Notes: a model not told the origin generated them from the letters alone. Positions 45,401 through 53,420 are shown, counted from the first letter of the stretch. The stretch is DNA of 64,000 bases from Symsagittifera roscoffensis (GCF_963678635.1 NC_087063.1:78885617-78949616), one strand, 5' to 3'. Program-made: numbers and translations.

Positions 45401-48393
45401 TAGATTTAAATTTTGAGTAATGATGCTTAACTTGTGACACAGACTTCTCGCGCTGCATGATCAAATTTTTCATCTCGGATCAGCTTACAAATACAGTCAT
45501 ACAATTATCAGACTGTTTGACTATACCTTTCCTATATATAGAAAATTACATGTAAGCTTTGTGCCTAGCATTCTCCCATTTATTACAATTGTACGACAAT
45601 CATTCTTTCGTAATGAAAAAGATTGGTCATAAAAACGAAGGAAATTACCAAAAAGCTGAATTAAAAATCAGTTCTGCCATAGTTTTTTGCGCTTAGCGAG
45701 TCCGGTAGTACAATATGCAACTAGATTTCCAAATGAGAGCATCCAATAATCAGGCAGAAAACATTTTACACATATACTGCATAAGAACCCGCACTGACGA
45801 AATTGGTTTCGGATCGATTTAAATTGATTTTAAATCGGTTTTAAATCGATCCAAATCAATTAACAATGTTCATTTTACGAAACTAAATGGATTTTAAATC
45901 AATTCAAATCTATCTTTTGAAAAATTTGGATCAATTCAAGTGTCTAAAAATTCGATTCAAATCGATTTGGATGGATTTTTTGACTCACTAAAATCCATCC
46001 GAATCTCACTTAAATCCATTTGAAATCGACTTAAATCGATCTTTCTTGAAAATTTTGGACCAATTTAAGTGTCTTAAAACTTGATTTAAATCGATTATCA
46101 TGGATTTTCAGACTCGTTTTACTCAATTTTCTTGCTAACAAGGCAACTTTTTTGCTATCAGTTTTTTTGCTAACAAGGCAAAAGATTTGTCTAAATATCT
46201 AAATAAAAACACACGTGCCAGAAAAGATGTTAAAGAACTCAATAAAATGATCCGCATATATCAGATTTTTAGCTCGAAAATATGCAATGAAATCAAAGAA
46301 AATCATTGTAAATCAGGTAATGGGCAAAATCCTATGTAAACAAAAAAAGGGTTAGGATAAATTGGCTCTTTTTCCTTTTCCCCCCACGTGCAAAATTTTA
46401 CAAAATTTGGTTTTGTTCACTTTATTCGAATGTTACAAAAATTGGCATGCGAACTAATTAGGCCTTGACAAACATTTTTGGTTTCCATAGTTAACCTTGT
46501 AAAACCCCTCGTTACACCATAAAATTGACGCTTATGTGAGGTGGGGGAAAAAGGAAAAACAGCCAATAAATTAAGTTTTTATCTGCAATATGCAATGAAA
46601 TCCTAGAAAATCATGAATGAAAATCAGATTTTGAGCAAAAACTTATCAAACGGAACAAGAAAAGGGTCAATATAGATCAGCTTTTGAACTCAAAATATGC
46701 AAATAACTCATAGAATTTTATCAATATTTTTTTCTTTTTGTTTGGTGTTTTCAAAGCTACAATATATTATGTATGTAAAATTAAGAATGATCGGCAATGA
46801 ATAAATGGAAACATTTTAATCCCCTTAAAACTAATAACAATTATGACTGGAAAATGGATTTTTCCAGTCAAAAAACGCGATTTTTTTGTCAAATTTTTCA
46901 AAAAGTGACCTGAGAATCCGACACAAACCGACCCCCCCCCCCCTCGAGAAAATCCTAGATCCGCCCCTGGTGCTAATAACTTTTTTTCAACTCTAACAGT
47001 GACGGTTCAATCTTTTTGCAGTTCAATCTGATTTAATAGAATCCATTGTTTTGCGGCATGATTTGATAACTTAAGCTCTCTTATAAATGACCACAACATG
47101 AACGTGTCGTGGCGGCCAGTCCATAAGCAGAATGGTCTAAGAGCAGAAAGGGTCCAAGAACAGAAAAACTGAAAAATGTCAACTTTTATGAGCTAATCGG
47201 TGACTTAATTATCAGAATTGTCAATAATAACAAAGCAACGAACATTTAATGCATAACTTGAATAATTTAATCAAGATTTTTCAAAAAGTTTCAATCAAAA
47301 AACTTAATGATAATATTCAATTCATGCATATTTTATTCATTTTCTTGGTATTTTTGGCCATTCTAATAAGTTGCGTTATTAATTAGCCCGTGTAAACCAA
47401 CATTAGTCAATTATGTTCGGTTTTTCTGCTCTTGGACTATTCTGCTTATTGCTCCGCATCCACGTGTCGTTTGTGTCATTTTCCGCGCGCCGACAAACGG
47501 TTTTCTAAAATTTGGGTAATAGCTTCAAGTTTTGGATTGTTAACTGAACTTTAACTATTTTGGACTAAGCAAGTCTGATCTTGAAAAACGAAATGCTTGA
47601 TCGATTTTTAATATAGTTATCAGGATACACGGTGGCGTCCCTCATGCTTGAAGGACCGAATGCTTGAAATTAATTTTAGCTTACTTTCAGCCAATCAGAA
47701 ATGAGTATTCAAAATCTAAAAATAAATCGTGAAAATCTCAAAGTAAGAAAAAAAATCCAGGCCATTAGTGTTAATATTGGCCGATTAGATAATACGCAGA
47801 TGAGTTTTCACATATTGCCGGATCGATATAGCCAGGATCAGACCGTCATTGTGGACAATAAATTACTATTTAAAAATCCAAGAAAACGAATGCGCTGAGT
47901 TTTTGGCCGGATCGAAAAGGGCGAAAGACCTCCGGCCCAAAAATTTAAATGGCGTCAGTTGAACGCCAAAATTCGAAACTTTTATGAACTTGAACTGATG
48001 AATCCTGATGTTTAACCCGCAATTTGTAAAATTTTTGGTTATTTTCTTCTGATTTAATACATTTTCTGTTAATATTGACTTCGATTTTGTGGGAGAGGCA
48101 TTTAGCCAATAAGAACGCTTAGCAATTTTGATTGGTTGAAATTTTTCAAGCATTCTGTCCTTCAAGCATGAGAACCCTCCCCAGGATACACTATTGATAT
48201 TGTTTTCATCTCGTTTTTAGGCGAGCCAAATGGGGCTGCGGAAACAGATATTCTTATGTGGCTTGGATATGGATCGGTCAGAGGAATACTGGACCATAGC
48301 ACCAAACCCGATCCGCCCAGAATTGTCTGCGACAAATGGACCAAACTCGACTGCCTCGAAGAATGTAGCAGCTCGTATTTCTCACTGGCTTAG
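32953..48393 (+). CDS. Secreted PAN/apple - TSP1-like - C-type-lectin-like protein (four exons)
   Basis: Predicted from joining exons 32953-33455, 36023-36168, 36594-36761 and 48221-48393. All junctions are GT-AG with matching phases (2, 1, 1) and total 990 bp, i.e. 329 residues plus TAG. Residues 1-25 look like a signal peptide. A PAN/apple-like domain follows, with Cys 29, 59, 63, 69 and 79 (HPIKCAKKCMIDKTCMSF). Residues 145-187 resemble a compact thrombospondin type-1 repeat (CEW..., FSPCG, RFRSRNC, YGGAHC) and are split by intron 1. Residues 208-312 form a C-type-lectin-like domain: Cys213, WTGMNQW (240-246), EPN (274-276) and VCDK (308-311). The inner disulphide and the WND motif are not evident, so sugar binding is doubtful. 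Probably an extracellular adhesion or recognition protein. Intron 3 is 11.5 kb and filled with transposons. The start is the first Met before the signal peptide; expression is unproven. Confidence 0.7.
33456..33900. other. Intron 1, first part: no feature seen
   Basis: AT-rich intron sequence with no motif recognised. Confidence 0.4.
33905..34510 (+). pseudogene. BEL/Pao pol relic (in intron 1)
   Basis: A frame at 33905-34147 reads QVLGLKRNHGSDSLVVSRGVNREL. The frame after it (34138-34300) gives LLLNDIWRITGQQW and LVISRCYF, and the last (34319-34510) gives AFSFGKARVAPMKALSIPKLELQAALL. This order (VLGLxW, IWR, GKARVAP-x-K-x-LSIPxLELQAALLA) is that of the Pao/BEL peptidase-A17 and RNase H region. 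At least two frameshifts separate the pieces. Same strand as the host gene, but it has no part in its coding sequence. Confidence 0.75.
34530..34832 (-). mobile_element. tRNA-headed SINE-like repeat
   Basis: On the minus strand the element starts near 34832 with GTAGCCGAGCG (A-box-like), followed about 45 bases later by GCTTCGAATCC (B-box-like), as in a long-variable-arm tRNA. It continues with about 230 bp of unrelated body. Part of the body recurs at 38200-38345 (CAAGGCYGTYTTGTGAA, ACGTTTTTGGGG, GGAAATG-CC--AGGCGGG). No intact tRNA fold closes, so it is a SINE rather than a tRNA gene. Confidence 0.45.
34833..35880. other. Intron 1, middle part: no feature seen
   Basis: AT-rich, with TATA-rich microsatellite-like words near 35510. 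No coding or repeat homology noticed within the window. Confidence 0.4.
36023..36168 (+). CDS. Lectin-like gene, exon 2 (end of TSP1, start of lectin domain)
   Basis: Acceptor GCTTTTTTTAG|ATTCC, donor CTAG|GTAAAT. 146 bp, phase 2 in, phase 1 out. Encodes RFRSRNCTQPVYGGAHC at its start and TYCHNLG at its end. The latter gives the first cysteine of the lectin domain. Confidence 0.7.
36594..36761 (+). CDS. Lectin-like gene, exon 3 (core of lectin domain)
   Basis: Acceptor GTGCAATACAG|GC, donor GGCAG|GTATTT. 168 bp, phase 1 at both ends. Encodes FHWFSEDRM, WTGMNQWGDAG and APGCTALWAAG. The tryptophan-rich block corresponds to the WIGL...W segment of C-type-lectin folds. Confidence 0.7.
36785..36965. 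mobile_element. Degraded hAT-like MITE (GGCTC family)
   Basis: Shares GGACTAATTA, TTACAAACATATTTCGTC, AGTTAATCTTCGAAAACCCCTCGTTACACCAT and TTATGTGAGG with the copies at 1951 and 46364. The ends are too worn to show a target duplication. It begins about 24 bp after the exon 3 donor. Confidence 0.5.
36966..37405. other. Intron 3: no feature seen
   Basis: AT-rich intron with A- and T-runs; nothing recognised. Confidence 0.4.
37410..37990 (-). repeat. 0.5-kb dispersed family, two partial minus-strand copies
   Basis: GGCCCTGAATGTTCCGACTGCC...ATGGAGCAGT (37432-37690) and CTCCTGAATGCTCCGACTGCC...ATGGAGCAGT (37776-37990) are successive copies of the family seen in full at 44856-45345 on the other strand. 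Both include the CCACACGCCAT-like segment. Confidence 0.6.
38190..38350 (-). repeat. Partial copy of the SINE-like repeat at 34530
   Basis: Matches the body (CCAAGGCTGTTTTGTGAAC, TGTTTTTGGGGAGTT, GAAAATGGCCCAGGCGGGA) but not the tRNA-like head, which has been lost after 38345. Confidence 0.45.
38380..39370 (-). pseudogene. BEL/Pao reverse transcriptase relic
   Basis: On the minus strand, 39371-39120 gives GLMSTYFKCNAEDVKLVSQVKAWYELES, the start of the BEL/Pao reverse transcriptase region. This is followed by LESTTYHHGERY-like and KARLVLKAALNNHGQS segments in other frames. The 38607-38383 frame gives RFLWHEDAASDV, HIFGARDSPTCATFALQQ and FYKIDCLDS. The last replaces the Y-M-DD-Y-x-DS catalytic box, so both-aspartate catalysis is lost. 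Several frameshifts. Opposite in strand to the host gene and to the other BEL relic. Confidence 0.75.
39381..39600 (-). pseudogene. BEL/Pao region between gag and reverse transcriptase
   Basis: A 70-residue frame (SADIKIIVDYTFKV, then VDAPDLQEKRSYLEPIK) lies between zinc knuckle and reverse transcriptase, the place of the aspartic protease and its C-terminal DLxExRxYL block. The D-[ST]-G active site itself is not seen. Confidence 0.45.
39620..40830 (-). pseudogene. BEL/Pao gag relic (DUF1759 type)
   Basis: The 40819-40439 frame gives FINRMDGNPLEWHEPIGQFRNAVN and LTYLKTLVTGKAKLAI, the hallmark of BEL/Pao gag (DUF1759). Later frames give MHNFENIISF, SSLLGVFRSLSYEDDLKGT, LPPK/FPPKMKESW and, near 40120-39840, a knuckle-like run with CSLCPQCAGENPLLGCKV and KCTKNECKITHNVLLHDA. 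The order is right for gag and the frame changes several times. The nucleocapsid knuckle remains partly readable. Confidence 0.75.
41224..41610 (-). repeat. Two short tandem duplications upstream of the BEL gag
   Basis: TGTACTGGCAGCATTCTGCGTA... stands at about 41239 and 41332 (period near 93), and TGATTGAGCGTTACACA...CGACATCCACTGG at about 41416 and 41506 (period near 90). On the minus strand the second pair encodes repeated PVDVV-x-x-CNAQS segments, which suggests an internal protein repeat in the gag leader. Confidence 0.6.
41611..44060. other. Intron 3: long AT-rich stretch, no feature recognised
   Basis: Many A/T runs, no repeat pair noticed, no family motif. The longest frame, 43567-43854 (95 residues, Lys/Ser/Phe-rich), has no recognisable domain and is probably chance. 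Confidence 0.45.
44066..44320 (+). mobile_element. tRNA-headed SINE, complete-looking copy
   Basis: The head (44066-44140) has A-box-like TATAGTGGTGAGGC and B-box-like GTACTCGATCAC. The body runs through CTCTCACTTGACCTCTAGCTTCAAG, GGCTGCAATAGTGGTACCAC and CTCTGCG...GCAGGAACTACA. A second copy is split at 48910-48985 and 53551-53803. Length near 255 bp. Pol III transcription is inferred from the boxes. Confidence 0.65.
44704..44835. repeat. Small inverted repeat around GGCACTGTTGAAC
   Basis: TTTTGGCACTGTTGAAC near 44704 and GTTCAACAGTGCCGAAA near 44817 are inverted with respect to each other; an inner GTTCGGCAC copy lies between. Possible remnant of a small DNA element. Confidence 0.4.
44856..45345 (+). 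repeat. 0.5-kb dispersed repeat family, plus-strand copy
   Basis: Starts TTGTTCCGACTTTCG and ends GTCAGAACATTCAGGGCTTCGCCCTGATACGAG. Internal landmarks: TTTGTGCTCGG, GATTGCCATTTTGGCCATTT, TTAACGCGCGATATATTTGGCG and TTGCTCCATAAA. Other copies: 37410-37990 (minus, partial), 54528-55040, 55358-55985 (minus), 56425-56910. GTTCCGAC near one end and GTCGGAAC near the other are an 8-bp inverted pair, and the AGGGCTTCGCCCT palindrome caps the right end. Non-coding. Confidence 0.7.
45346..45799. other. Intron 3: no feature seen
   Basis: AT-rich, no motif. Confidence 0.4.
45800..46120. repeat. Degenerate AAATCGATTTAAATC repeat
   Basis: Dense array of ATCGATTTAAATCGATT-like words. A longer unit is visible too: TTTTGAAAAATTTGGATCAATT (about 45915) and CTTGAAAATTTTGGACCAATT (about 46044) are about 130 bp apart with matching flanks ending at GACTC. 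Confidence 0.6.
46364..46564. mobile_element. hAT-like MITE (GGCTC family) with 8-bp target duplication
   Basis: 201 bp, begins GGCTCTTTTTCCTTTTCCCCCC and ends GGGGGAAAAAGGAAAAACAGCC. Flanked by GATAAATT and AATAAATT (7 of 8 match). Internally similar to 1951-2152. Confidence 0.75.
46565..47100. other. Intron 3 with hAT-like relic at about 46840-46975
   Basis: GACTGGAAAATGG...CAAAAAACGCGATTTTTTTGTCAAA...CCCCCTCGAGAAAATCC, ending TAGATCCGCCCCTG at 46970, is the right half of the CAGGGGCGGATC MITE family. The remainder is AT-rich DNA without feature. Confidence 0.5.
47111..47461. mobile_element. Mutator-like MITE with 9-bp target duplication
   Basis: 351 bp between identical nonamers ACGTGTCGT (47102-47110 and 47462-47470). 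The left end reads GGCGGCCAGTCCATAAGCAGAAT. The right end, complemented, reads GGATGCGGAGCAATAAGCAGAAT and continues to match over AGTCCAAGAGCAGAAA. A 9-bp duplication with imperfect inverted ends starting GG fits Mutator-like elements. No transposase. Confidence 0.75.
47631..48181. mobile_element. Mutator-like MITE with 10-bp target duplication, next to exon 4
   Basis: 551 bp between direct CAGGATACAC copies (47621-47630 and 48182-48191). The ends share TCATGCTTGAAGGAC and GAATGCTTGAAA on opposite strands, then CCAATCA blocks. Short frames inside (47701-47898 and minus 48165-47866) have no family signature. It ends 39 bp before the exon 4 acceptor, so the insertion moved nearly into the splice region. 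Confidence 0.8.
48221..48393 (+). CDS. Lectin-like gene, exon 4 (end of lectin domain, stop)
   Basis: Acceptor CTCGTTTTTAG|GCGAGCC. With the single base left from exon 3 it reads GEPNGAAETD, LMWLGYGSVRG, PPRIVCDKW, and stops at TAG 48391-48393. EPN sits just after exon 3's LWAAG, the W-x-x-GEPN order of C-type-lectin folds, and VCDK is the usual last cysteine block. The correct phase across an 11.5-kb gap is the strongest support for the gene model. Confidence 0.7.
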
Positions 48394-48909
48394 ATGGAAT
48401 TCAGGTCGCAATCGAATCAATTTAAAAAGAAGTCCATATAATCAGTAATCATGAGGTCTACTATAAAAAAACCGACGGCTATGTTATTGGAATCCATACC
48501 AATATGATCTCAATCGTTAATGAGATAGATGCCTAAATTAACACTCAAATTAATGATTATTCGAAATTATTTGAGTTGATTCACAAAATACATAAGTAGT
48601 TAATAGAATAAATAATTCATAAATAATTGAATCAAAACTTTTTTTATCGTAACTGCTGAAAGTTTTCATTAATGCGCCCTTAATCAGTTTGCAAGACGAT
48701 GTGCCCTGAAATTGGGTAAAATCTTTCAAAACAGTGGGAAAGAACACCCTCGGTAACTTATCTGCAAAAATGGGTCCAATAAACTACTTTGCTGCCGTTT
48801 GGAATTACATAGAAGTTTTAATTTGTGCGGGACAGTCCATACTTTGCTTAGAACTTTTTTCATGCTCTCACCGCTATTTGTTGTGATAAATATTAAATCT
48901 TTTTAATTT
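48394..48909. other. 3' region of the lectin-like gene
   Basis: AT-rich. An AATAAAT at about 48608 could serve as polyadenylation signal. Nothing else recognised. Confidence 0.35.
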
Positions 48910-48985
48910 GGGGCACTTAGCACAGTGGTAAGGCGTTCACTATGAACACGTCAGATCATGTATTCGATCCCATGCCATGGCAATG
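48910..48985 (+). mobile_element. SINE head, 5' part split by a LINE
   Basis: GGGGCACTTAGCACAGTGGTAAGGC (A box) and GTATTCGATCCC (B box) are close to the head at 44066. Sequence matches through CATGCCATGGCAATG and then breaks at a TTG-repeat, which is the tail of the LINE. The rest of the SINE is at 53551-53803. Confidence 0.65.
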
Positions 48986-49007
48986 TTGTTGTTGTTGTTG
49001 TGAATTT

Positions 49008-51880
49008 TCAGTAGGATACTGATGGGATGATATCCCCAAAGTTCTCAAAATTTTGTCCAGTTATTTCGGCACATGTTGCAGTCACAGAAGAGGACCCATT
49101 GTTTTGTTCTGAGAATTGATCGTCGAAAAACTTCCACATCATCTGTATCAATTTTCGCTTTAAGCCTCGCATTTCTCGAAATTCAATTTTCTGATTTAGT
49201 TGGTTTATTAGACGGCACGTCCTGAATATAAACTCTCCTCTAATTTTTTCAGTTCTGGTCTTGTTTAGGTTGAAAATTTCTTTCGTTCTTCCTGGATTTT
49301 CAGTTTTTGCCGGGAGCTTAATGTGATCGTTTTCTTCATGCATGAATTTCGCCATCATCAGTAACTCGTTCAGCTGGAGAAACAACGCCAGAGGCAGGAT
49401 GTTTAACAATCTCAGCTGCTCTGTGTAGTCAGAAGCGTTTCCCGTGATCCATTTTAAGACTTTCTTTTGGAACCATTCTAATCTCCCTAAGTCGCTTCTT
49501 GAGATATTGCAATAATTAGACCATACGTTAGAACAGGAAGTATTAAGGATTTGTACAGACCAAGTTTCATGCACATTTTGACTTTGAATTCTAAGTTTCT
49601 GCGGATGCAATAGAACGTTTTATTCGCTTTCGACATTCTTGAGTCATTATGGGTTGTCCATGTTAAATGTTTGGACACATGTATTCCTAGATCCTTTCTC
49701 ACATTCGAGCTTTCCACTGCTGTTTCACAAAGAATAAATTCGTGTTGATTTCCTCTAAATTCGACTTTAAAACATTTGTCCAGTGCCAGACTCATCTTGT
49801 TTTTGTCTACCCAGTTTTCAACGCTTTTTAGGTCCTGCTGGATGTCCTTTGTGTTTACATTCACTGCTAGTAATTTTAGGTCGTCTGCAAAGATAAATGG
49901 GTCACTAAATTTCAATACTTCAGGAAGATCATTTATGAAGATACAGAAGAATAATGGACCAATCAACGATCCTTGTGGTACACCACTTGTAATTTCTAAA
50001 GTTTCTGATGAGAAATTGTCAGCACGAACAAATTGTTTCCTGTTGCTGAGATAATCTGCGATTATTTTAAGGAAACAGCCTCCAACTCCAATGTTGCTCA
50101 TTTTCTTTAGTAGTTCATAATGCGGGACTTTGTCGAATGCCTTAGAGAAGTCGGTATAGAATGCGATCACATGGTTTTCATTGTTCTTGTCAATTGCTTC
50201 GTAGATTTCTTTCAAGAAAGATAACATGTTTGTACACAACTGAACGGTTTTTAACAAAACCGTGCTGGCATCTTGTGAGAAATTTGATGAAATGGTCATA
50301 CAACGCTGGACATATGCAATTTTCCAGGAGTTTACTCATGATATTGAGGAGTGACACCGGCCGGTAGTTTTTCATTAGTCGTTTGTCACCTTTCTTGTAA
50401 ATAGGCGACACAGCCGCAACTTTCTGGTATTTTCCTTAACCTCTTGATGTTTTTAAAAACGCAATGCAAAATTGTGGTAATTTCTCTGGCCGTTCGCTGG
50501 AAGAAAATTGGTGGGAGTCCATCTGGGCCTCGCGATTTTGTTATGTTCAGCTCTGTTATAATTTGGTTTAAATATGTTTTTGAGATACTGAAGTTACTCA
50601 ATATCGTGTTTTCGCACTTCATGTCACTGAGCTTGAAGCTTGATTTGGGCGAAAATACAGAGTGAAAATATTCATTCAAAAAGTTCACTTTTTCTTTGCC
50701 TTTGGAAACAGCTATTTCGTCCTTGATCATAGTCTTTGGGGAAGTTTCTGATTTTTTCAGACTCTTAAAGTGTTTGAAAATTAAATGTGTGTTACGAGTG
50801 GACATCAAATTTTCCTGATAGTTTACTCTATCTTCCTCTTCTGCTTCTTCCACCATTTTATCTAGAGATAGAATGAGATTTTTGCGGTAGCTTGTAGGTT
50901 TCAATTTATATATTCTAGTTTGTGTTCGCAGTTTGTTCATGATGTTTGAGGTACTTGGCGTAACCCATGGCGGAAGTGATTGGCGACGTCTCGTTCTTCT
51001 AGGCACATGTTGGTATACCAAATTTTCCAAATAGTCGTAAAGTTCCTCGCACATTCTATTTTTGTTTGTGTGACATACTGGTGAGAAAGGCTGACTTAGT
51101 ATTGATTTCTTGATTTCGTTATAGTCCACGCTACCGAAGCTTCGAAAGTTTTCAATAGCGACCTTTACCTCATAGTGAGGACATTCAATTAGAATGCTGA
51201 TTGCTTTGTGGTCGGAGCAATTGTAAATTTTTGAGAAATTTTCGTCAGGAATCGCATGAATGTGACAATTTTTGAATAATGTAATGTCTAGGGTGTTTTT
51301 GTCATAAGTTGGAAAATCTATTACCTGCTCGAACTGATGTTGCTCGATTAGTTCAATTATTGGGTTTTCTTCAATTCCCGTGATACTATAGTCAATCCAG
51401 TTTGCATTTGGAAAATTTATATCTCCGCAAATAAGTGTTGCAGTTGATTGATTTGATTTCTCGATTTCATTTAAAATTTGTGCGAAATTGCCTAGACAAT
51501 AGCAATATTTGCTGCTCGAAGGTGGATTGTAAAAACAGCAGACAACAATTCGTTTATCGCTTATTTGGATGCTGCAAGTTAAACAACATTCAGGTTGCTT
51601 ATTTAGCAACAATTTAGATGAAAATGTTTGTTTCACTGCCATTAGTACTCCACCGTGCAAATTTTGATCTTTGGCTGTTTGTCGTTCTGATCTATAAATA
51701 CTGTATTCATTTAGCACTAATTCAGATGATGCAATGTTTTCATTTAACCAAGTCTCGCAGAGACCTATTATGTCATAGTTTGATGTTGCTACAGCATTTG
51801 CAAACTTCATTCGTCGTTCGAGATTTATGAGACTTCTTTTAATCATTTGCAGAATGTTGAGAAAGCCTAGTCAAGCATCA
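49008..51880 (-). pseudogene. ORF2 of the CR1-like element: endonuclease and reverse transcriptase
   Basis: The AP endonuclease part (51846-50900) shows IIGLCETWLNE, GGVLMAVK, ICGDINFPNANW and NCSDHKAIS. The reverse transcriptase begins SRGPDGLPP (50500) and continues YKKGDKRLMKNYRPVSLLN, YTDFSKAFDKVPH, SGVPQGSLIGPLFF and the catalytic FADDLKLL, all intact. The C-terminal part (49610-49008) has FQKKVLKWI and ends NFGDIIPSVSY. The reading frame changes near 50400, 50250 and 49510, giving four pieces of 486, 73, 270 and 200 residues. The protein nicks target DNA and copies the element RNA in intact relatives. CR1/Jockey-type by the FADD and SLIGPLFF motifs. Confidence 0.85.
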
Positions 51881-52832
51881 TCTGCTTGTTCTGCTTCTAT
51901 CATCTCTTTTTTTACCATCATTGACCAGCTCGAAATTCCTGATTTTGATTTTCTCCTTTGGAACTCCTTCGTCTAGAAGTTCTCTTCGTCTTTTCAAGCA
52001 TAGGTTTTCCTTCCTCGCATCTTCTTTCGATAATGCTGGCAGAAGGTAAATTTCCTCATCTCGCAGCTCATCTCTTTTTTCGAAGCACTTTGCCAGCACC
52101 AATCGTGCTTCATGTTCCGTTGACAGAGTTATTAATAAAGTTCTTGACTTGATGCGCTCTTTGCTGAATTTCCCTAGCCTTTTTATTTCTTCAATTTGTG
52201 TTTTAACTCCTAACTTGTTTAGTACCTCATGTACTTTTTCGGTTGTGGGGACAAAATTCGCCTTTTGATTTCTCGGGATCTTCTCTGATCTCCTGTATAC
52301 GGAAGCTTTTATTGATATTATGATGTATTTTTTGTTTTACTTCTTTTCCAGCTCCTGGTTGAGCGTTCATATCTTTAACAGGTTTCACACTGATTACATC
52401 TGCATAGCTTTTTTCCAGTTTTTCGCATGTGGTTTTTGTAGCGTTTTCGACTTATTCATCAACCAATGCCGTCAGCTTTTTTGCCATATTTTCAAGACGT
52501 GCTTGTATTCCGTCACTCTCTTTTTCAATTTTCTCGTTCATTTGCATCATGGTCCTACACTTTATGAAGTTATCTCTTTCGTTATTAGTTACACATGTGT
52601 CGCATAGAAGCATTGCGTTTAAACCCAAGTCTTTTATGCCATTGATGGCGGTGTTAGTAAGACCAGTGCAGGTGCTCTCAAGATGCATTTGAGCATTGCA
52701 AGATACACAACTGAAACATCTGTCCCTGGCATTTATGGGTTTTTTGCACGTTTTGCAATTTTTAGTCATATTGGTGGATACAGAGAGAAGGAGAAAATGG
52801 GATAGAGAATATTTATTTACAATTTGATCCAA
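51880..52832 (-). pseudogene. ORF1 of the CR1-like element, PHD-type zinc finger
   Basis: The start (52832-52452, 126 residues) contains CKTCKKPINARDRCFSC, then CNAQMHLESTC and LLCDTC, a C-x2-C...C-x2-C...H...C...C-x2-C arrangement as in PHD fingers. After one in-frame TAA and one frameshift near 52240 it goes on IKRLGKFSKERIKSRTLL, LVLAKCFEKRDEL and LCLKRRRELLDEGVP, ending at 51878. This part resembles ORF1 of nematode CR1-like elements as I remember them. It is probably an RNA-binding particle protein. Confidence 0.7.
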
Positions 52833-52904
52833 GCCTGGACAATTAAGCTCAGTCCCGTCAAGAATTGAAATTTAAACTCACAATTTATTTCTGTTCTCGT
52901 TTCC

Positions 52905-53420
52905 TTCGTGATTCTCGTTGTTTTTTTGACGGTTTCTTTTTCTTCTTTAAGATATCACTCAAGTTGCTTTTGTTGTTTCGTATTATAGCTAAAGTTTTGA
53001 TTTCAAGTGCGGTTTCTTGATGCAGTTCTCTGTATTCTTCAAGTAGATCTTTGTCCTGTTATTTAGAATTTGAAATTATGTCTGTTGTAACTTGAACAAC
53101 TGGTATCGGAAGTTTCTTTAGATCTTCAAGAATATAGGGTGCACCGTCTCTCTGACAATAGACAAGGCCTTCAATTCGAGGATGCGAATTGATTAGGGGT
53201 TTGATTTCTGATACTAGTTGATTGGCAGTAAGAGGAGTCCTTGGATGGAATGGATGTTTTGAAATCGAATTGTTTATTACGTCGTGCCAGATAATTACAG
53301 ACTCGTTTCTATTAATTTCGTCTCTCAAGATGTTTCGTACGATTTTATTCGATTTCGATTTGGGATGAAACGTTACTCCCTTGTAATGAATGACGTCTTC
53401 TTGCAGTTCCTCGTTTCCTC
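52905..53420 (-). pseudogene. Extra upstream ORF of the CR1-like element
   Basis: Minus strand, begins in GGNEELQEDVIHYKG, then TFHPKSKSNKIVRN, VIIWHDVINNSIS, IEGLVYCQRDGAPY and VVQVTTDIISNSK. A single TAA at about 53056 is followed in the same frame by DLLEEYRELHQETALEIK and a very basic end (KKKKKPSKKQRESRRKRE, TAA near 52905). The conserved look and the basic tail suggest a real protein made before ORF1. I remember similar unnamed nematode proteins but cannot name a domain. Confidence 0.55.

Noticed and set aside
47701-47898. 65-residue plus frame and 99-residue minus frame near 48 kb
   Set aside because: Both lie inside the Mutator-like MITE and overlap each other; no transposase features.
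48910-48985. tRNA gene candidate (A and B boxes)
   Set aside because: The acceptor stem does not close and the sequence continues into a repeat body; it is a SINE head.
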